Below are positions 36,006-45,399 of a stretch of DNA of 64,000 nucleotides, piece after piece (position 1 is the first letter of the stretch; each line of letters begins with the position of its first letter). The stretch spans positions 228,608-292,607 of the forward strand of contig NZ_CANMFS010000006.1 of the NCBI RefSeq assembly GCF_947497275.1, written 5' to 3'. This DNA is from an uncultured Sulfitobacter sp. Its GTDB lineage: Bacteria > Pseudomonadota > Alphaproteobacteria > Rhodobacterales > Rhodobacteraceae. The position numbers were made by a program, and so were the translations under genes. Under the pieces are notes generated by a model, which worked only from the letters and a program-made list of their open reading frames with translations, did not search any database and was not told the origin of the DNA.

Positions 36006-37502
36006 ATGACCAACCCGCTTTACGATACGATATTCGCCCCGCACGCAGGCAAGCAGACGCCGTTTCTGTATCTGCCGGACGGCAGCGTCATCACGCACGA
36101 CAGCTTTGTCCGGCGTGCGGCGCAGCTGGCGCATGCGTTGGCGGGGTATGGTGTGGGCACGGGCGACAGGATCGCCGTGCAGGTAGAGAAATGCCCTGAC
36201 ATGCTGGCGCTTTATGCGGCCTGCGCGCAGGCAGGGATAATATTTTTGCCGCTGAATACGGCTTACACCGGCGCCGAGTTAGCGTATTTCGTCGAGGATA
36301 GTGGTGCAAAGCTGCTGATCGGTGATCCGGCGCGCGGCGCGGAGTTGCAAGGTGTTGCGGATAAGGCGGGTGCCGCGTTTGCCACGCTGGACGCGCGGGG
36401 CGGCACCTTGAGCGACGCGGCGGATGGGCAGGCGGACACCTACGAGACGGTCGCGCGCAGCGGTGACGATCTGGCCGCCTTTCTCTATACGTCCGGCACG
36501 ACGGGCCGTTCCAAGGGCGCGATGCTGAGCCAGAACAATCTGATTTCAAACGCGAAGACACTGACGGATCTGTGGCGGTTCACGTCGGATGACGTACTTT
36601 TGCACGCGCTGCCGATCTTTCACACGCATGGGTTGTTCGTCGCGACGAATGTGATGTTGGTCGCGGGGGGCGCGATGGCGTTTTTGCCCAAGCTCGACAT
36701 CGATCAGCTGATCGACTGGATGCCACGTGCGACTGCGATGATGGGGGTCCCGACGTTCTATACCCGGTTGCTCGACGACGCCCGGTTCGACCGTGCTCTG
36801 ACGCAAGACATGCGGCTGTTCATTTCCGGCTCGGCGCCGCTATTGTCCGATACACATGTCGCGTTCGAGGCACGCACGGGCCACCGGATACTGGAACGCT
36901 ACGGGATGACCGAAACGAACATGAACACCTCGAACCCGTATGACGGCTACCGGCGTGCCGGTACGGTGGGCCTGCCGCTGCCGGATGTCGCGTTGAAAGT
37001 ATGCGACGCGGATGGCACCGAGTTGCCCCGCGGGGAAACCGGCGTCGTAGAGGTGCGGGGGCCGAATGTGTTTCAGGGATATTGGAACATGCCGGAGAAG
37101 ACCGCCGAAGAGCTGCGCGGTGACGGGTTTTTCATCACCGGCGATCTGGGGGTACAGGATGCGGATGGCTATGTAACCATCGTCGGACGGGGTAAGGATC
37201 TGATTATCTCGGGCGGCTACAACATCTACCCCAAGGAACTCGAACTGGTCCTCGATACACAGCCCGGCGTGCTGGAGAGTGCTGTCATTGGCGTGCCGCA
37301 CCCCGATCTGGGCGAGATGCCCCTGGCGGTGCTGGTGCCGGAGGGGGGCGCGCAGATCGACATTGAGGCGATCGGGCGCGCCGTGGCGGATGATCTTGCA
37401 CGGTTCAAGCAGCCGCGCCGCTACGAGATCCGCGAGAGCCTGCCGCGCAACACGATGGGCAAGGTGCAAAAGGCGGCATTGCGCAGTGAGTACGGCGCAT
37501 GA
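36006..37502 (+). CDS. matB: Malonyl-CoA synthetase
   Basis: This 498-residue acyl-CoA/AMP-forming ligase has the P-loop-like [15 protein letters not shown], the A5 motif [18 protein letters not shown] and the A7/A8 segment [34 protein letters not shown]. The catalytic Lys near the end is in [12 protein letters not shown]. The pattern ([19 protein letters not shown]) is that of MatB, which makes malonyl-CoA from malonate. The related methylmalonate activity is possible. It overlaps the glycerate kinase start by ATGA. Confidence 0.85.
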   Translation: MTNPLYDTIFAPHAGKQTPFLYLPDGSVITHDSFVRRAAQLAHALAGYGVGTGDRIAVQVEKCPDMLALYAACAQAGIIFLPLNTAYTGAELAYFVEDSGAKLLIGDPARGAELQGVADKAGAAFATLDARGGTLSDAADGQADTYETVARSGDDLAAFLYTSGTTGRSKGAMLSQNNLISNAKTLTDLWRFTSDDVLLHALPIFHTHGLFVATNVMLVAGGAMAFLPKLDIDQLIDWMPRATAMMGVPTFYTRLLDDARFDRALTQDMRLFISGSAPLLSDTHVAFEARTGHRILERYGMTETNMNTSNPYDGYRRAGTVGLPLPDVALKVCDADGTELPRGETGVVEVRGPNVFQGYWNMPEKTAEELRGDGFFITGDLGVQDADGYVTIVGRGKDLIISGGYNIYPKELELVLDTQPGVLESAVIGVPHPDLGEMPLAVLVPEGGAQIDIEAIGRAVADDLARFKQPRRYEIRESLPRNTMGKVQKAALRSEYGA

Positions 37503-38857
37503 TCGATCCGCGCGCCCAGGAGTTTCTGACATCGCTGTTCGACGCGGCGGTCACGGCAGCGGACGCGCGCGCGGCGCTGGCGGCGCATCTGCCCGCGCGG
37601 CCCAGGGGACGCACCATCGTCGTGGGCGCGGGCAAGGGGGCAGCGCAATTGGCGGCGGCATTCGAAGACCTGTGGGAGACGCCGGTCGAAGGCGTCGTGG
37701 TGACGCGCTATGGCTATGCTTGCCCGACGCGGTACATCCGGGTGATGGAGGCCGCGCACCCCGTCCCCGATGCAGCAGGGGAGGCTGCGACAACGGCGCT
37801 GTTCAATGCGGTGACGGGGCTGACGGCGGATGATCTGGTAGTGGCGCTGGTATGTGGCGGCGGATCGGCGTTGCTGCCTTCGCCGCCCGACGGGCTGACG
37901 CTTGCGGACGAACAGGCGCTCAACGCGGCGCTGCTGGCGTCGGGCGCGCCGATTGGCGTGATGAACGCAATCCGCAAGCATGTGAGCGGAATCAAGGGCG
38001 GGCGCCTTGCCGCGGCGGCGCATCCGGCGCGGGTCGTGAGCCTTGTCGTGTCGGACGTGCCGGGCGACGATCCGGCGCAGGTCGCCTCGGGCCCGACCGT
38101 GCCCGATGCCGTGACGTTGGAGCAGGCCCGCGCGATGATCACGGCACGGGGCATTGTGCTGCCCCCGGCGGTGAGCGCCCATCTCGGTCAGGAGGCCGCG
38201 CGCGCGCCATCGCCGGACAATCCGGTTTTTGCGGGACATGAGGTGCGCGTCATCGCATCCGCACGGATGTCGTTAGCGGCCGCCGCGCGTGCCGCCGAAG
38301 CCGCAGGTGTGACCGCCGTGATTCTTTCCGACGCGATCGAGGGAGAAGCCGCCGTGATCGGCCAGATGCATGCGGCGATAGCCCGGCAAGTGGTCACGCA
38401 TGCGCAGCCGTTCATCCCCCCGGTCGTCATCCTGTCGGGAGGCGAGACAACGGTGACCTTGCGCCACACAAACGGGCGGGGTGGCCGCAATACGGCTTTT
38501 TTGCTCGCGTTCGCCCAAGAGATCGACGGCACATCGGGGATCTGTGCGCTGGCGGCGGATACCGACGGGATCGATGGATCGCAGGATAATGCCGGGGCGT
38601 TCGCCGATGGTTCGACCGCAACGCAGATGCGCGTGGCGGGCGTCGACCCGGCAGAGGCGCTGCGCGCGCACGATGCGTGGGGCGCGTTCGCAGCGGCGGG
38701 CACGCTGTTCGCGCCCGGCCCCACGGGAACGAACGTCAACGATTTTCGGGCGATCTTGGTTGGCGAACCCCCTGCGCGATCCGGCACCGGACAAGCCGTC
38801 GTAGGTAAACAGGGTGTGAGACGTGCCGCAAGGTATCCCATTCAAACGAATGAATAA
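37499..38857 (+). CDS. Glycerate 2-kinase (MOFRL family) with altered 3' end
   Basis: The 452-residue frame is a GckA/TtuD-type glycerate kinase: [68 protein letters not shown] and the terminal [16 protein letters not shown]. Family proteins usually stop right after FRAILVG (about 38,765). Here 31 extra residues follow with no family similarity and run into the mobile region, so the natural end was probably replaced by a recombination breakpoint. All kinase motifs remain, so it may still work. It overlaps matB by 4 bp. Confidence 0.8.
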   Translation: MIDPRAQEFLTSLFDAAVTAADARAALAAHLPARPRGRTIVVGAGKGAAQLAAAFEDLWETPVEGVVVTRYGYACPTRYIRVMEAAHPVPDAAGEAATTALFNAVTGLTADDLVVALVCGGGSALLPSPPDGLTLADEQALNAALLASGAPIGVMNAIRKHVSGIKGGRLAAAAHPARVVSLVVSDVPGDDPAQVASGPTVPDAVTLEQARAMITARGIVLPPAVSAHLGQEAARAPSPDNPVFAGHEVRVIASARMSLAAAARAAEAAGVTAVILSDAIEGEAAVIGQMHAAIARQVVTHAQPFIPPVVILSGGETTVTLRHTNGRGGRNTAFLLAFAQEIDGTSGICALAADTDGIDGSQDNAGAFADGSTATQMRVAGVDPAEALRAHDAWGAFAAAGTLFAPGPTGTNVNDFRAILVGEPPARSGTGQAVVGKQGVRRAARYPIQTNE

Positions 38858-38967
38858 ACTCTGGTGGTTTCAAACGCTGTTCTACCGCAGGTATCACGCA
38901 ATTCCCTATTGTTTGCCAGTACGGCAGCGACCGTTCGCGGTAAGATCGACGAAAAGGGACCGGCCCG

Positions 38968-39426
38968 CAGACCAGCTTTTCACTCAGGGTACAAACCGAC
39001 ATCCTCGACGGCCGCTGGGACAACGCCGAAGTCGAGGTGAGGCAGGTGAATTGGGCCGAAACGGGTCAGCGCGTGCTGATGTGCCGGGACGCTAACGGCC
39101 AGATCCGGCGCGGGCGGCTCGCCTTCGTGGCCGAGGTGCGCTCGCTCGCACATGTGCTTGGCCAGACTGTGGGGCGGCGCACCGAGGTGCTGGGCCATGC
39201 GTAACGGACGGGGGTCGCAGTGCTGACGCTGCTTGGACCGCCAGTATGCCCCATCTCGAGCGGTGATGCTTTCACCATCCGCGCGGGGTGCGACAAACGC
39301 ATCAAGACCTGCAGAGAGAAGTCCGTCAATACCGCCAGCTTCCGTGGGCTCCCACACATTCCGCGGCAAGGTGCGGTGCTGAGATACGCCACGAAGGATG
39401 GGGGCCACGAGGGGTCCGTACTGTAA
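38968..39426 (+). pseudogene. Gene transfer agent gp13-like (DUF2163) gene fragment
   Basis: One frame encodes FSLRVQTDILDGRWDNAEVE, then VNWAETGQRVLMCRDA and RRGRLAFVAEVRSLAHVLGQ. It is broken by an in-frame TAA at 39201, then continues in the same frame with DAFTIRAGCDKRIKTCREK and FRGLPHIP. These are N- and C-terminal parts of the DUF2163 protein encoded near the end of the Rhodobacter GTA cluster. The first part is missing and an internal deletion joins the halves. It is followed in normal GTA order by a gp14 piece. Confidence 0.7.
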
Positions 39427-39429
39427 GCG

Positions 39430-39672
39430 CCGATCCCGAGCGCGTCATCGCCATCGCGTGCTCCTCGCTCGGCACCCCGTATCACGACCAAGTCAGCCGC
39501 AGGGGCTTCGGCTGCGACTGCCTCGGCCTTGCGCGGGGCATATGGCGTGAGGTCGGGATCCTCACCGGCCCCGGCACCTTCTTTCAGGCCTATGAGCCGC
39601 TCGGCGTCATCGAGGAACCGCTCAGCCAATCCTGGCGGGGCGCATCGCCTTCGCTTTCCTGTTCCCGTAACG
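39430..39672 (+). pseudogene. Gene transfer agent gp14-like (NlpC/P60) gene fragment
   Basis: The frame reads ADPERVIAIACSSLGTPYHD and then GFGCDCLGLARGIWREVG, the catalytic-Cys region of the NlpC/P60 cell-wall peptidase that follows DUF2163 in GTA clusters. Similarity fades after about 60 residues; the His part of the active site is lost. It ends just before an IS3-type fragment. Confidence 0.68.
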
Positions 39673-39699
39673 CTGGGACCCCGACATGACCACACCTGT

Positions 39700-39895
39700 T
39701 CGTGGAACATTACAATCACCAACGCTACCACGAGAGCCTGAGCAACGTTACGCCAGCCGACCTCTACTTCGGACGAGACAAAGCCATTCTACAGCAAAGG
39801 AAAAGGATCAAACGAAAGATACTCGAAACGCGGCGCTTGCATCACAGACAACGCGCCGTAAATCAAACCAACCAGATGAGCCAAACACTCTCTTG
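39700..39895 (+). pseudogene. IS3-family transposase (OrfB) C-terminal fragment
   Basis: The frame encodes FVEHYNHQRYHESLSNVTPA, then DLYFGRDKAILQQRKRIKRK, the end of the integrase core of IS3-group transposases. The DDE residues upstream are absent, so this is a 65-residue relic. No terminal repeats could be assigned. Confidence 0.75.
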
Positions 39896-40113
39896 GTTTA
39901 GGCAGCCATTGGTTCTAAAAACCTTTGCGACGGATAGTCCGGTAGGACCAGTTTACATGAAGCCCAGCCAAGCAGCGTCGAAAAGATTTAGAAACCTTCA
40001 ACAACCGATTTCATTTTGAACGGGGTTTGTGGTGGCGGGAAACCGGACAAGGGGGGCGTCGCTCCATAAAGGAGCGATTCTGAATGTCCGTAAGCGACAA
40101 TCGATTCAGGCGT

Positions 40114-41211
40114 TTAAGCGAGCGCGACCAAATCGTTGTGATGCGAAACGCCGCGGATGTCGCGCCGCCGCAGGACAGGACGTGCCGTGGGTCCGATTGC
40201 CCTGGCGGCTTCCCCGGCATCACTGCTCAACAGGCAGGGCGCGAGTTGTCCCAGCTCCGTGAAGGCCTGTGACCCCAGCGCGCGCATCGCCTGCGGGCCT
40301 GGATAGAAACTCTCGGTATGCATTCCTTCTGCGATCAGCATCTCATGCCGCTCGCAAAGGACATGGAAATACTCAACTTGAGAGACCCCTCGGGCCACGC
40401 GTGCGCCTGCGCCGGGTATATCGGTCAAATACTTCGCCCGGAGAAAGTTATCGCCCACCGCGACGCAATGTTGCGGCGAAACCATAATATCGCGCACCAA
40501 TCCGTGATGTCCTTGACGGATTCGGACTGGGCGCATGCTGGGCGAGGCTATCAGATCTTCAGCAGACACCTTTGTGCTGCCGACCCATTCGATCGGTCGA
40601 CATCCGTTATCGGCGGTCGTCAGGAGGTCGCCGGGACGAAGCGCCTCAATGGCCGTATATCCACGTGGCGTCAGAAGACGTGTGCCGCGGGTAAAGCAGA
40701 CCGCAAAGTCGCTGGATTGTCGATCAGCGTTCAGGCCACCGGATAAGAAGGGATCCAAAGTAAGAAGGTCCAGCGAAATCGACTGGATAGGCTTTGCCTC
40801 AAGCGCAGCCTGATCGGCATTGGCGGAGAATTCCGGCGCCAAGTACAGGTTTCCATTGGTGGCTTGAAAGACAACGGCCGTGATTGATCCAGTCGTGCCA
40901 TCCGAGTAGGTCAGGGTCGCATTGTAAACGACCGATGCATCGAATGTTTGATCTGGCCCGCCATCGATGCGAAAGGTCTCCCCTCCCGCAACGGCAGCGT
41001 TGTTGGTATCGTATGCATTCGAGTTTCCTCCTGCGAAGCCGGTCGACCCCGGAGAAAACTGGGCGATGTTGTTGAGAAGTGGATTGCCGACGCTTCCGAA
41101 CGTCGTACCTTGGAGTAACGGCGCATTTTCGACAACGTTGTTCCCTTCGATAGGATCAATACGAAGGCCACCAGTATTTCCCAAGAAGAAGACATTGAAT
41201 GTCGTAGGCAT
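40114..41211 (-). CDS. Hint-domain protein
   Basis: The 365-residue protein starts MPTTFNVFFLGNTGG. The N-terminal 165 residues are Asn/Gly/Thr-rich with beta-type repeats. A Hedgehog/intein (Hint_2) domain follows: CFTRGTRLLTPRGYTAIEAL with the nucleophilic Cys, GDLLTTADNGCRPIEWVG, then VSPQHCVAVGDNFLRAKYL and YFHVLCERHEMLIAEGMHTE. Roseobacters carry many such proteins, often next to secreted or RTX-like proteins. The Hint part may cleave itself or act in export. No classical signal peptide is seen. It is followed upstream by a second Hint-like gene on the same strand. Confidence 0.82.
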   Translation of the reverse strand: MPTTFNVFFLGNTGGLRIDPIEGNNVVENAPLLQGTTFGSVGNPLLNNIAQFSPGSTGFAGGNSNAYDTNNAAVAGGETFRIDGGPDQTFDASVVYNATLTYSDGTTGSITAVVFQATNGNLYLAPEFSANADQAALEAKPIQSISLDLLTLDPFLSGGLNADRQSSDFAVCFTRGTRLLTPRGYTAIEALRPGDLLTTADNGCRPIEWVGSTKVSAEDLIASPSMRPVRIRQGHHGLVRDIMVSPQHCVAVGDNFLRAKYLTDIPGAGARVARGVSQVEYFHVLCERHEMLIAEGMHTESFYPGPQAMRALGSQAFTELGQLAPCLLSSDAGEAARAIGPTARPVLRRRDIRGVSHHNDLVALA

Positions 41212-41292
41212 GCGGACCTCCTGATCTCGATTCAATCTCGAGCTGTATGAAATAATGCGTTTAGAGGATGCCCCTCTTCGGACGCAGGTGGA

Positions 41293-41760
41293 TCACTCAG
41301 CGGGGTGAAGCACCTTGCCCCGCGCGCGGATAGAATCTGCCGACCCGACTTCGGTTCCTTCGAGGTACAGGATATGGGGCGACGAAAATGATATCTGAAA
41401 CAAAACTTCTTTTCGTTTTTCCGTCATTTCGACAAAGAGATCGTCCACAAGAGTTTTTGCTTCCACCAATGCGCGATCTGCCCCAAAGACCTCTCTTGCC
41501 CTCCAATTACGGACAAGCATCATCTGGTCGTGAGGCAGCATCAGTTCGGCGATCGGGCTCGTTTCATCCAAGGCTTGTGGCTGAAACTTGATGAAATGTG
41601 TTTCAACGATCTTTCGGTTGATCTCTGTAACACGTACCGTTCCAGCATCCCGGGTAATGACCCGCTCACCGATCTCAACGAACTCGACCGGGATCAATCC
41701 ATCGCTGCAAAGCAGTCGCGTTCCAGCAATGAAGCCACCAGTTTTCTTTAACCTGTTCAT
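41293..41760 (-). CDS. Small Hint-like protein lacking the catalytic cysteine
   Basis: This 155-residue protein begins MNRLKKTGGFIAGTRLLCSD. The segment GGFIAGTRLLCSDGLIPVEF aligns by eye with CFAxGTRIxTxDGxxxVE of Hint_2 domains, but the first Cys is replaced. The core continues with GERVITRDAGTVRV and AELMLPHDQMMLVRNWRARE. The later SPHILYLEGTEVGSADS resembles the domain end. It may be an inactive Hint protein or partner of the larger one 80 bp downstream on the same strand. Confidence 0.7.
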   Translation of the reverse strand: MNRLKKTGGFIAGTRLLCSDGLIPVEFVEIGERVITRDAGTVRVTEINRKIVETHFIKFQPQALDETSPIAELMLPHDQMMLVRNWRAREVFGADRALVEAKTLVDDLFVEMTEKRKEVLFQISFSSPHILYLEGTEVGSADSIRARGKVLHPAE

Positions 41761-41791
41761 TTCAGTTCTCCATTATTTGACCCTGCGGTCA

Positions 41792-41953
41792 TCAGAATGC
41801 CCAAGTAAGAAGGTGGTACCACCCGAATGCGCCGAAGATGACTGAAGGCAATATCCACCAGCCGCACACGCGGCGGCTTTGACTGACAGTTTGGTTGGGG
41901 CGGTGCATCGAGACTTTGAATGCTGCCGATGGTGAACTGAGTGTCTTAGTCAT
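41792..41953 (-). CDS. Small membrane protein of unknown function
   Basis: This 53-residue protein starts MTKTLSSPSAAFKVSMHRPN behind a well-placed GGAGAAAGCG ribosome-binding site. The C-terminal half is hydrophobic (CGWWILPSVIFGAFGWYHLL), one likely membrane segment. I do not recognise the family. It sits just upstream of the two Hint genes and may share their transcript. Confidence 0.5.
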   Translation of the reverse strand: MTKTLSSPSAAFKVSMHRPNQTVSQSRRVCGWWILPSVIFGAFGWYHLLTWAF

Positions 41954-41991
41954 CGCTTTCTCCAATCTGTATTTCGCATCAACTGCATGGG

Positions 41992-42012
41992 CGGAACTGG
42001 TTCGGAACTGGT
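41992..42012. repeat. Tandem 10-bp direct repeat
   Basis: CGGAACTGGT occurs twice (41992 and 42003), one helical turn apart, about 40-60 bp upstream of the small membrane protein start. It could be an operator; nothing more can be said. Confidence 0.4.
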
Positions 42013-42022
42013 ACGGCTTCAC

Positions 42023-42535
42023 TATCTGAGGTTCTCAACGGAACGCTGGAAGGAAACACATCTATAAGTTGATTGTAGTTCGAAGCGGGCCCTCAAATTA
42101 CGTTAGGTAACATCATAAATTTTCTACCTATAAGTGCAACAAGTCCAGTGAAAACTGTTTGTTCCCAATGTTGAAACAATAGAAACACTAATTATAACAA
42201 TTACTTATTCAGTAATATTTGCTTTATTCGTTGAACTGGGAGGAGCCCGATCATCAAAAGGACGATTCTATCTAAAGGGGAATCATCATGTCGAAAGAAC
42301 TACCTGATGTCTGTTGAACCGGTTTATTTCTAGCTGCTGCAAGACTGGTTCAGCCCATGCTGGTCACTTTTAAAACAGTCTCAAAGTGCCGCGAGAGCTC
42401 GGACAAAACGGATCCGTTGTGACCGTACGCTTACGTTCGGTCTCTGCGGAAAAACGCCCGCCGTGAAGTCGATCAGAAAGAACTTGCTGGGCTGCCGGAA
42501 TATCTCGATCAGGTGGCGACGAAAGCGGATCAGGC
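42023..42535. other. AT-rich stretch without a recognisable intact gene
   Basis: It is notably AT-rich around 42,100-42,300 compared with flanks. The last 120 bp carry an open frame ending ELAGLPEYLDQVATKADQA whose TGA overlaps the next start (ATGA), which looks like the 3' remnant of a lost gene. Confidence 0.5.
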
Positions 42536-42844
42536 ATGAGCAAGGATCTGTTCCAGCTACTCGCCAATGAGCTGTCCTTGATCCGCAAGGACATGGACCA
42601 ACTCCAGCGCCCAGCGCCCAGCGTCGACAAGGACGAGGCGAAAACGCTGGATCAGATCATAACAACAGCAGTCTTGAAAATGGCGAAGGCGGCCGAGGAT
42701 GCGACGAGGGAAATTCAGCAGGCCCCGGAAACGGACCGTGACCAGATGGCCCGCAGCGCCACACAAGCCGCTACAAGGGGCCTTGAGAGCGCCCTTGCCG
42801 GAATCCGGCAGATACAGGCAACGAATGCGCAAAGTTCTCACTAG
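42536..42844 (+). CDS. Small helical protein of unknown function
   Basis: The 102-residue protein starts MSKDLFQLLANELSLIRKDM. It is highly charged and almost wholly helical, with heptad-like spacing in AVLKMAKAAEDATREIQQA. The start overlaps the stop of a short upstream frame by ATGA, suggesting it was the second gene of an operon whose first gene is now mostly lost. Such small helical proteins occur next to mobilisation genes, but no motif proves that. Confidence 0.45.
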   Translation: MSKDLFQLLANELSLIRKDMDQLQRPAPSVDKDEAKTLDQIITTAVLKMAKAAEDATREIQQAPETDRDQMARSATQAATRGLESALAGIRQIQATNAQSSH

Positions 42845-43299
42845 GCCATCGGAGATCCCCATCGGGCGCTTGCCTTGACCGTTGCTTCTTGCGATCCGGG
42901 TCAGCCGAGGGCGACCGAATTGGCGAACGCGCAATCGAAGCGATCAAGCGGGTCATTGGACTTCACGCCCAAGGTCTTTGCCCTGTAAGGCAGCCATTCA
43001 TAGACAGCGTGGCAGATTGGATGATTCGTCGTGGAAATACGAAAACTGCGCGGCATTCGCGCGGTGCTGCCTGCCTGGAACAAGGGCCGGATCGTTGGTC
43101 AGAAACGACCACTCAAGTCCAGGCACGGATAGACAATAAGGCGTCGACAAGAAACTTGCGAAGCGGCGGGTTGCCATCTTGCTTTTCAATCACGCATCAC
43201 CCCACCTACGAGACCGAAGTAGGATGCTCTCCAACAAGCAGGACATGAATTGGCCTCTCGCTGGCCGCTCGGTATCCTATCGCCGACTCTACAAGGGCT
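42845..43299. other. Gene-poor stretch with an integrase relic
   Basis: Apart from the short integrase-like fragment at 43031-43132 I see no gene. The open frames here have no recognisable motifs and unusual composition. Confidence 0.5.
43031..43132 (+). pseudogene. Tyrosine recombinase N-terminal fragment
   Basis: A 33-residue stretch includes AVLPAWNKGRIVGQKRPLK and ends in TAG. The PAWNKGRLVGQKxPLKxK pattern is what I recall at the N-terminus of a common proteobacterial phage-type integrase. No catalytic part follows in any frame. This is a relic of an integration event. Confidence 0.45.
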
Positions 43300-43324
43300 G
43301 GAACCCAGAAGGTCTTGCAAGGTT
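43300..43324 (+). promoter_or_regulatory. Candidate EcfG-type promoter of the Mn catalase gene
   Basis: GGAAC, 16 nt, then GGTT matches the general stress sigma promoter pattern of alphaproteobacteria (GGAAC-N16/17-CGTT) except for one base. It ends about 50 bp before the start codon, a suitable distance. Confidence 0.5.
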
Positions 43325-43374
43325 ATTCTCCTGCTAAGCCAGCAACGTTCCATCGCAATTAATAGGAGTTCGCA

Positions 43375-44202
43375 ATGTTTCACCATTCCAGCAAGCTGCA
43401 ATACAATGTCCGTGTTGATAAACCGGATCCTCAATTCGCGAAGTTTCTCCAGCAGGCAATCGGCGGGGTCGAGGGTGAGATCCGGGTGGCCATGCAATAT
43501 TTCTTTCAGGCTATGGGGGCGCGCGGCGACGATAAGTATCGCGATATGCTCATGATGACTGCCACGGAAGAGCTTTCCCATATTGAATTCTTGGGCCATG
43601 CCGTCGCCCTCAATCTGGAAGGCGCACCTTTGACCGTACAAGAGGAGGCGGCGAAGGACCCTGTAGTCAATGCCATCATGGGCGGCGCTAACCCGCGTCA
43701 TATCCTCTCTTCCGGCTTATCAGCCATGCCGGTAAACTCTAACGGTGTACCGTTCGACATGAGCCATGTTTATGCTACGGGCAATCTCGCTGCGGATATG
43801 ATGGCAAATGTGACTGCGGAAAGCGGCGGTCGCGTTCTGGCATCGCGCCTTTACAATATGACTGAAGATACGGGGATGAAGGACATGCTGTCCTTCCTTA
43901 TAGCCCGCGACACGATGCACCAGCAACAATGGCTTGCGGTGATTGAAGAGTTAGGCGGTTGGGAAGCAGCTTTGCCGATCCCTAATAGCACTCCGCAAGA
44001 GCACGAAGCTACGGAGCACTCCTACTATTTCCTCAACACATCGTTGGATGAACCCACACCTGAAGGCCGCTGGACCTCGGGTCCTTCGTTGGACGGCCGT
44101 AGCGAATTCTCAAAGCGCGACAAACCTGAGCCGCTGGGGCAAAAGCCCAGCCTGGGCAAAGCTCGACCGCACTCCGGCACCCAGACCGAACAACAGAAGT
44201 AA
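43375..44202 (+). CDS. Manganese catalase
   Basis: The 275-residue protein starts MFHHSSKLQYNVRVDKPDPQ behind a TAGGAG ribosome-binding site. Ferritin-like helices carry the di-manganese ligands: a Glu in GGVEGEIRVAMQYFFQAMG, EELSHIEFLGH with Glu and His, then a second pair in NVTAESGGRVLASRLY and IARDTMHQQQWLAVIEELGG. These are the family's characteristic positions. It breaks down hydrogen peroxide without haem, in the cytoplasm. A short space leads to the ferritin-like gene, so they probably form an operon. Confidence 0.93.
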   Translation: MFHHSSKLQYNVRVDKPDPQFAKFLQQAIGGVEGEIRVAMQYFFQAMGARGDDKYRDMLMMTATEELSHIEFLGHAVALNLEGAPLTVQEEAAKDPVVNAIMGGANPRHILSSGLSAMPVNSNGVPFDMSHVYATGNLAADMMANVTAESGGRVLASRLYNMTEDTGMKDMLSFLIARDTMHQQQWLAVIEELGGWEAALPIPNSTPQEHEATEHSYYFLNTSLDEPTPEGRWTSGPSLDGRSEFSKRDKPEPLGQKPSLGKARPHSGTQTEQQK

Positions 44203-44221
44203 CCGACAAAGGAGACCTATC

Positions 44222-44665
44222 ATGCCAACCACTGTCGGAACCGAAAAAGCTGCTGGCGATCTTATCAAAAACCTCCTCATTCTGGAGCATGACGCCATCG
44301 CTGCCTATGACAGCACCATTGAACGGCTCGAAAGCGCAGAATATCGCCAGCAGATCGAGACCTTTCGGCACGACCATGAGGCCCATGTTCAGGAACTTGG
44401 CCGTATTGCCGATAGTCTGGGTATCGATAAGCCCATGGAGGGTGACATGAAGCAGTGGCTCACCACCGGGAAGGTAGCTTTAGCGGACCTCGCGGGGGAC
44501 AACGCTATTTTGAAAGCGATGAAAACAAACGAAGACGATACCGTTGCAGCTTATCAGCAGGCACTCGACAACTCTCTCACAGATGCTGAGTTACGGCCCG
44601 TTATAGAAAAGGGCCTTGCTGATGAACGGCGTCACCGCGCTTGGATGGAAACGGCCCGGGGCTGA
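44222..44665 (+). CDS. Ferritin-like domain protein (DUF2383 / PA2169 type)
   Basis: The 147-residue protein starts MPTTVGTEKAAGDLIKNLLI after GGAGACC. It is a four-helix bundle with paired Glu/His positions: LEHDAIAAYDSTIERL, FRHDHEAHVQELGRIA, EDDTVAAYQQAL and LADERRHRAWMETA. Family members bind two metals or act in stress protection; the function is not settled. It lies 19 bp downstream of Mn catalase, so the pair probably deals with peroxide and iron together. Confidence 0.82.
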   Translation: MPTTVGTEKAAGDLIKNLLILEHDAIAAYDSTIERLESAEYRQQIETFRHDHEAHVQELGRIADSLGIDKPMEGDMKQWLTTGKVALADLAGDNAILKAMKTNEDDTVAAYQQALDNSLTDAELRPVIEKGLADERRHRAWMETARG

Positions 44666-44904
44666 AGATAACTTTGGGGGGCGGCGCATTAATTGGGCCA
44701 CCCCTTAAGGAACAGCGGGCACGATGATGAAACTGCCTGTTGGGTTAAACCACTTTAAAGAAAGAGCTCTCCATTTGCCGCCAGTATCTTGAGATATAAT
44801 CAACCAATACAGCTCTCGCGTTCGGCGGAACCAATTGGAAGAAAAAGTAAGCCGTGAGATCGACCTCGCGTGCTAACCGCGCGGCTTACGAATAGGAGAA
44901 AACC

Positions 44905-45396
44905 ATGAGTATGCAAGACAAACGAGTATCTTTGAAAGCTCCGGGGATAATACTAGGCATCGGTTTGGGCGGGTTCTTCGATGGCATTTTCCTCCATCAG
45001 ATTTTCCAGCTTCACCATATGTTTAGCAGCCGCATTGCGGTTGAGAACCTGAGCGGGTTGGAAATGAACACCATTGGTGACGGGTTGTTCCATACCGTCA
45101 CTTGGCTTTCGGTGTTGCTGGGGCTCTACCTTCTCTATTCCCGGATTGCTGATACACAGGGTCCGGTCTGGGGATCCAAGGTCCTATGGGGCTGGATTAT
45201 TGCAGGCTGGGGCTGTTTCAACTTGGTCGAAGGACTGGTAGATCATCAGATCCTTGATTTACACCATGTGTATGCGGGGCCGAACCAACTGCTTTGGGAT
45301 ATGTTGTTTCTTGCTTCAGGCGTGATCCTTATTCTCGTCGGCTGGTTTGTCGCCCGCCAGGGTAAAAAGGACCCCGCTGCCTCCGGTAGAGTTTAA
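44905..45396 (+). CDS. DUF2243 membrane protein
   Basis: A 163-residue polytopic protein with four hydrophobic segments. Conserved His-rich loops (FDGIFLHQIFQLHHM and LVDHQILDLHHVYAG) look like metal or haem ligands near the membrane. DUF2243 is uncharacterised. The gene ends 3 bp before the CtaG-like gene, so the two are one unit. This coupling suggests a role in handling copper or in oxidase assembly. Confidence 0.82.
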   Translation: MSMQDKRVSLKAPGIILGIGLGGFFDGIFLHQIFQLHHMFSSRIAVENLSGLEMNTIGDGLFHTVTWLSVLLGLYLLYSRIADTQGPVWGSKVLWGWIIAGWGCFNLVEGLVDHQILDLHHVYAGPNQLLWDMLFLASGVILILVGWFVARQGKKDPAASGRV

Positions 45397-45399
45397 GCC

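Noticed and set aside
38858..38967. Insertion sequence end between glycerate kinase and the GTA relic
   Set aside because: The stretch looks foreign but I could find no inverted repeat or transposase frame to support a call.
44811..44850. EcfG-type promoter for the DUF2243 gene at GGAACCAATTGG
   Set aside because: A GGAAC is present but no GTT lies at 16-18 nt, so the spacing fails.
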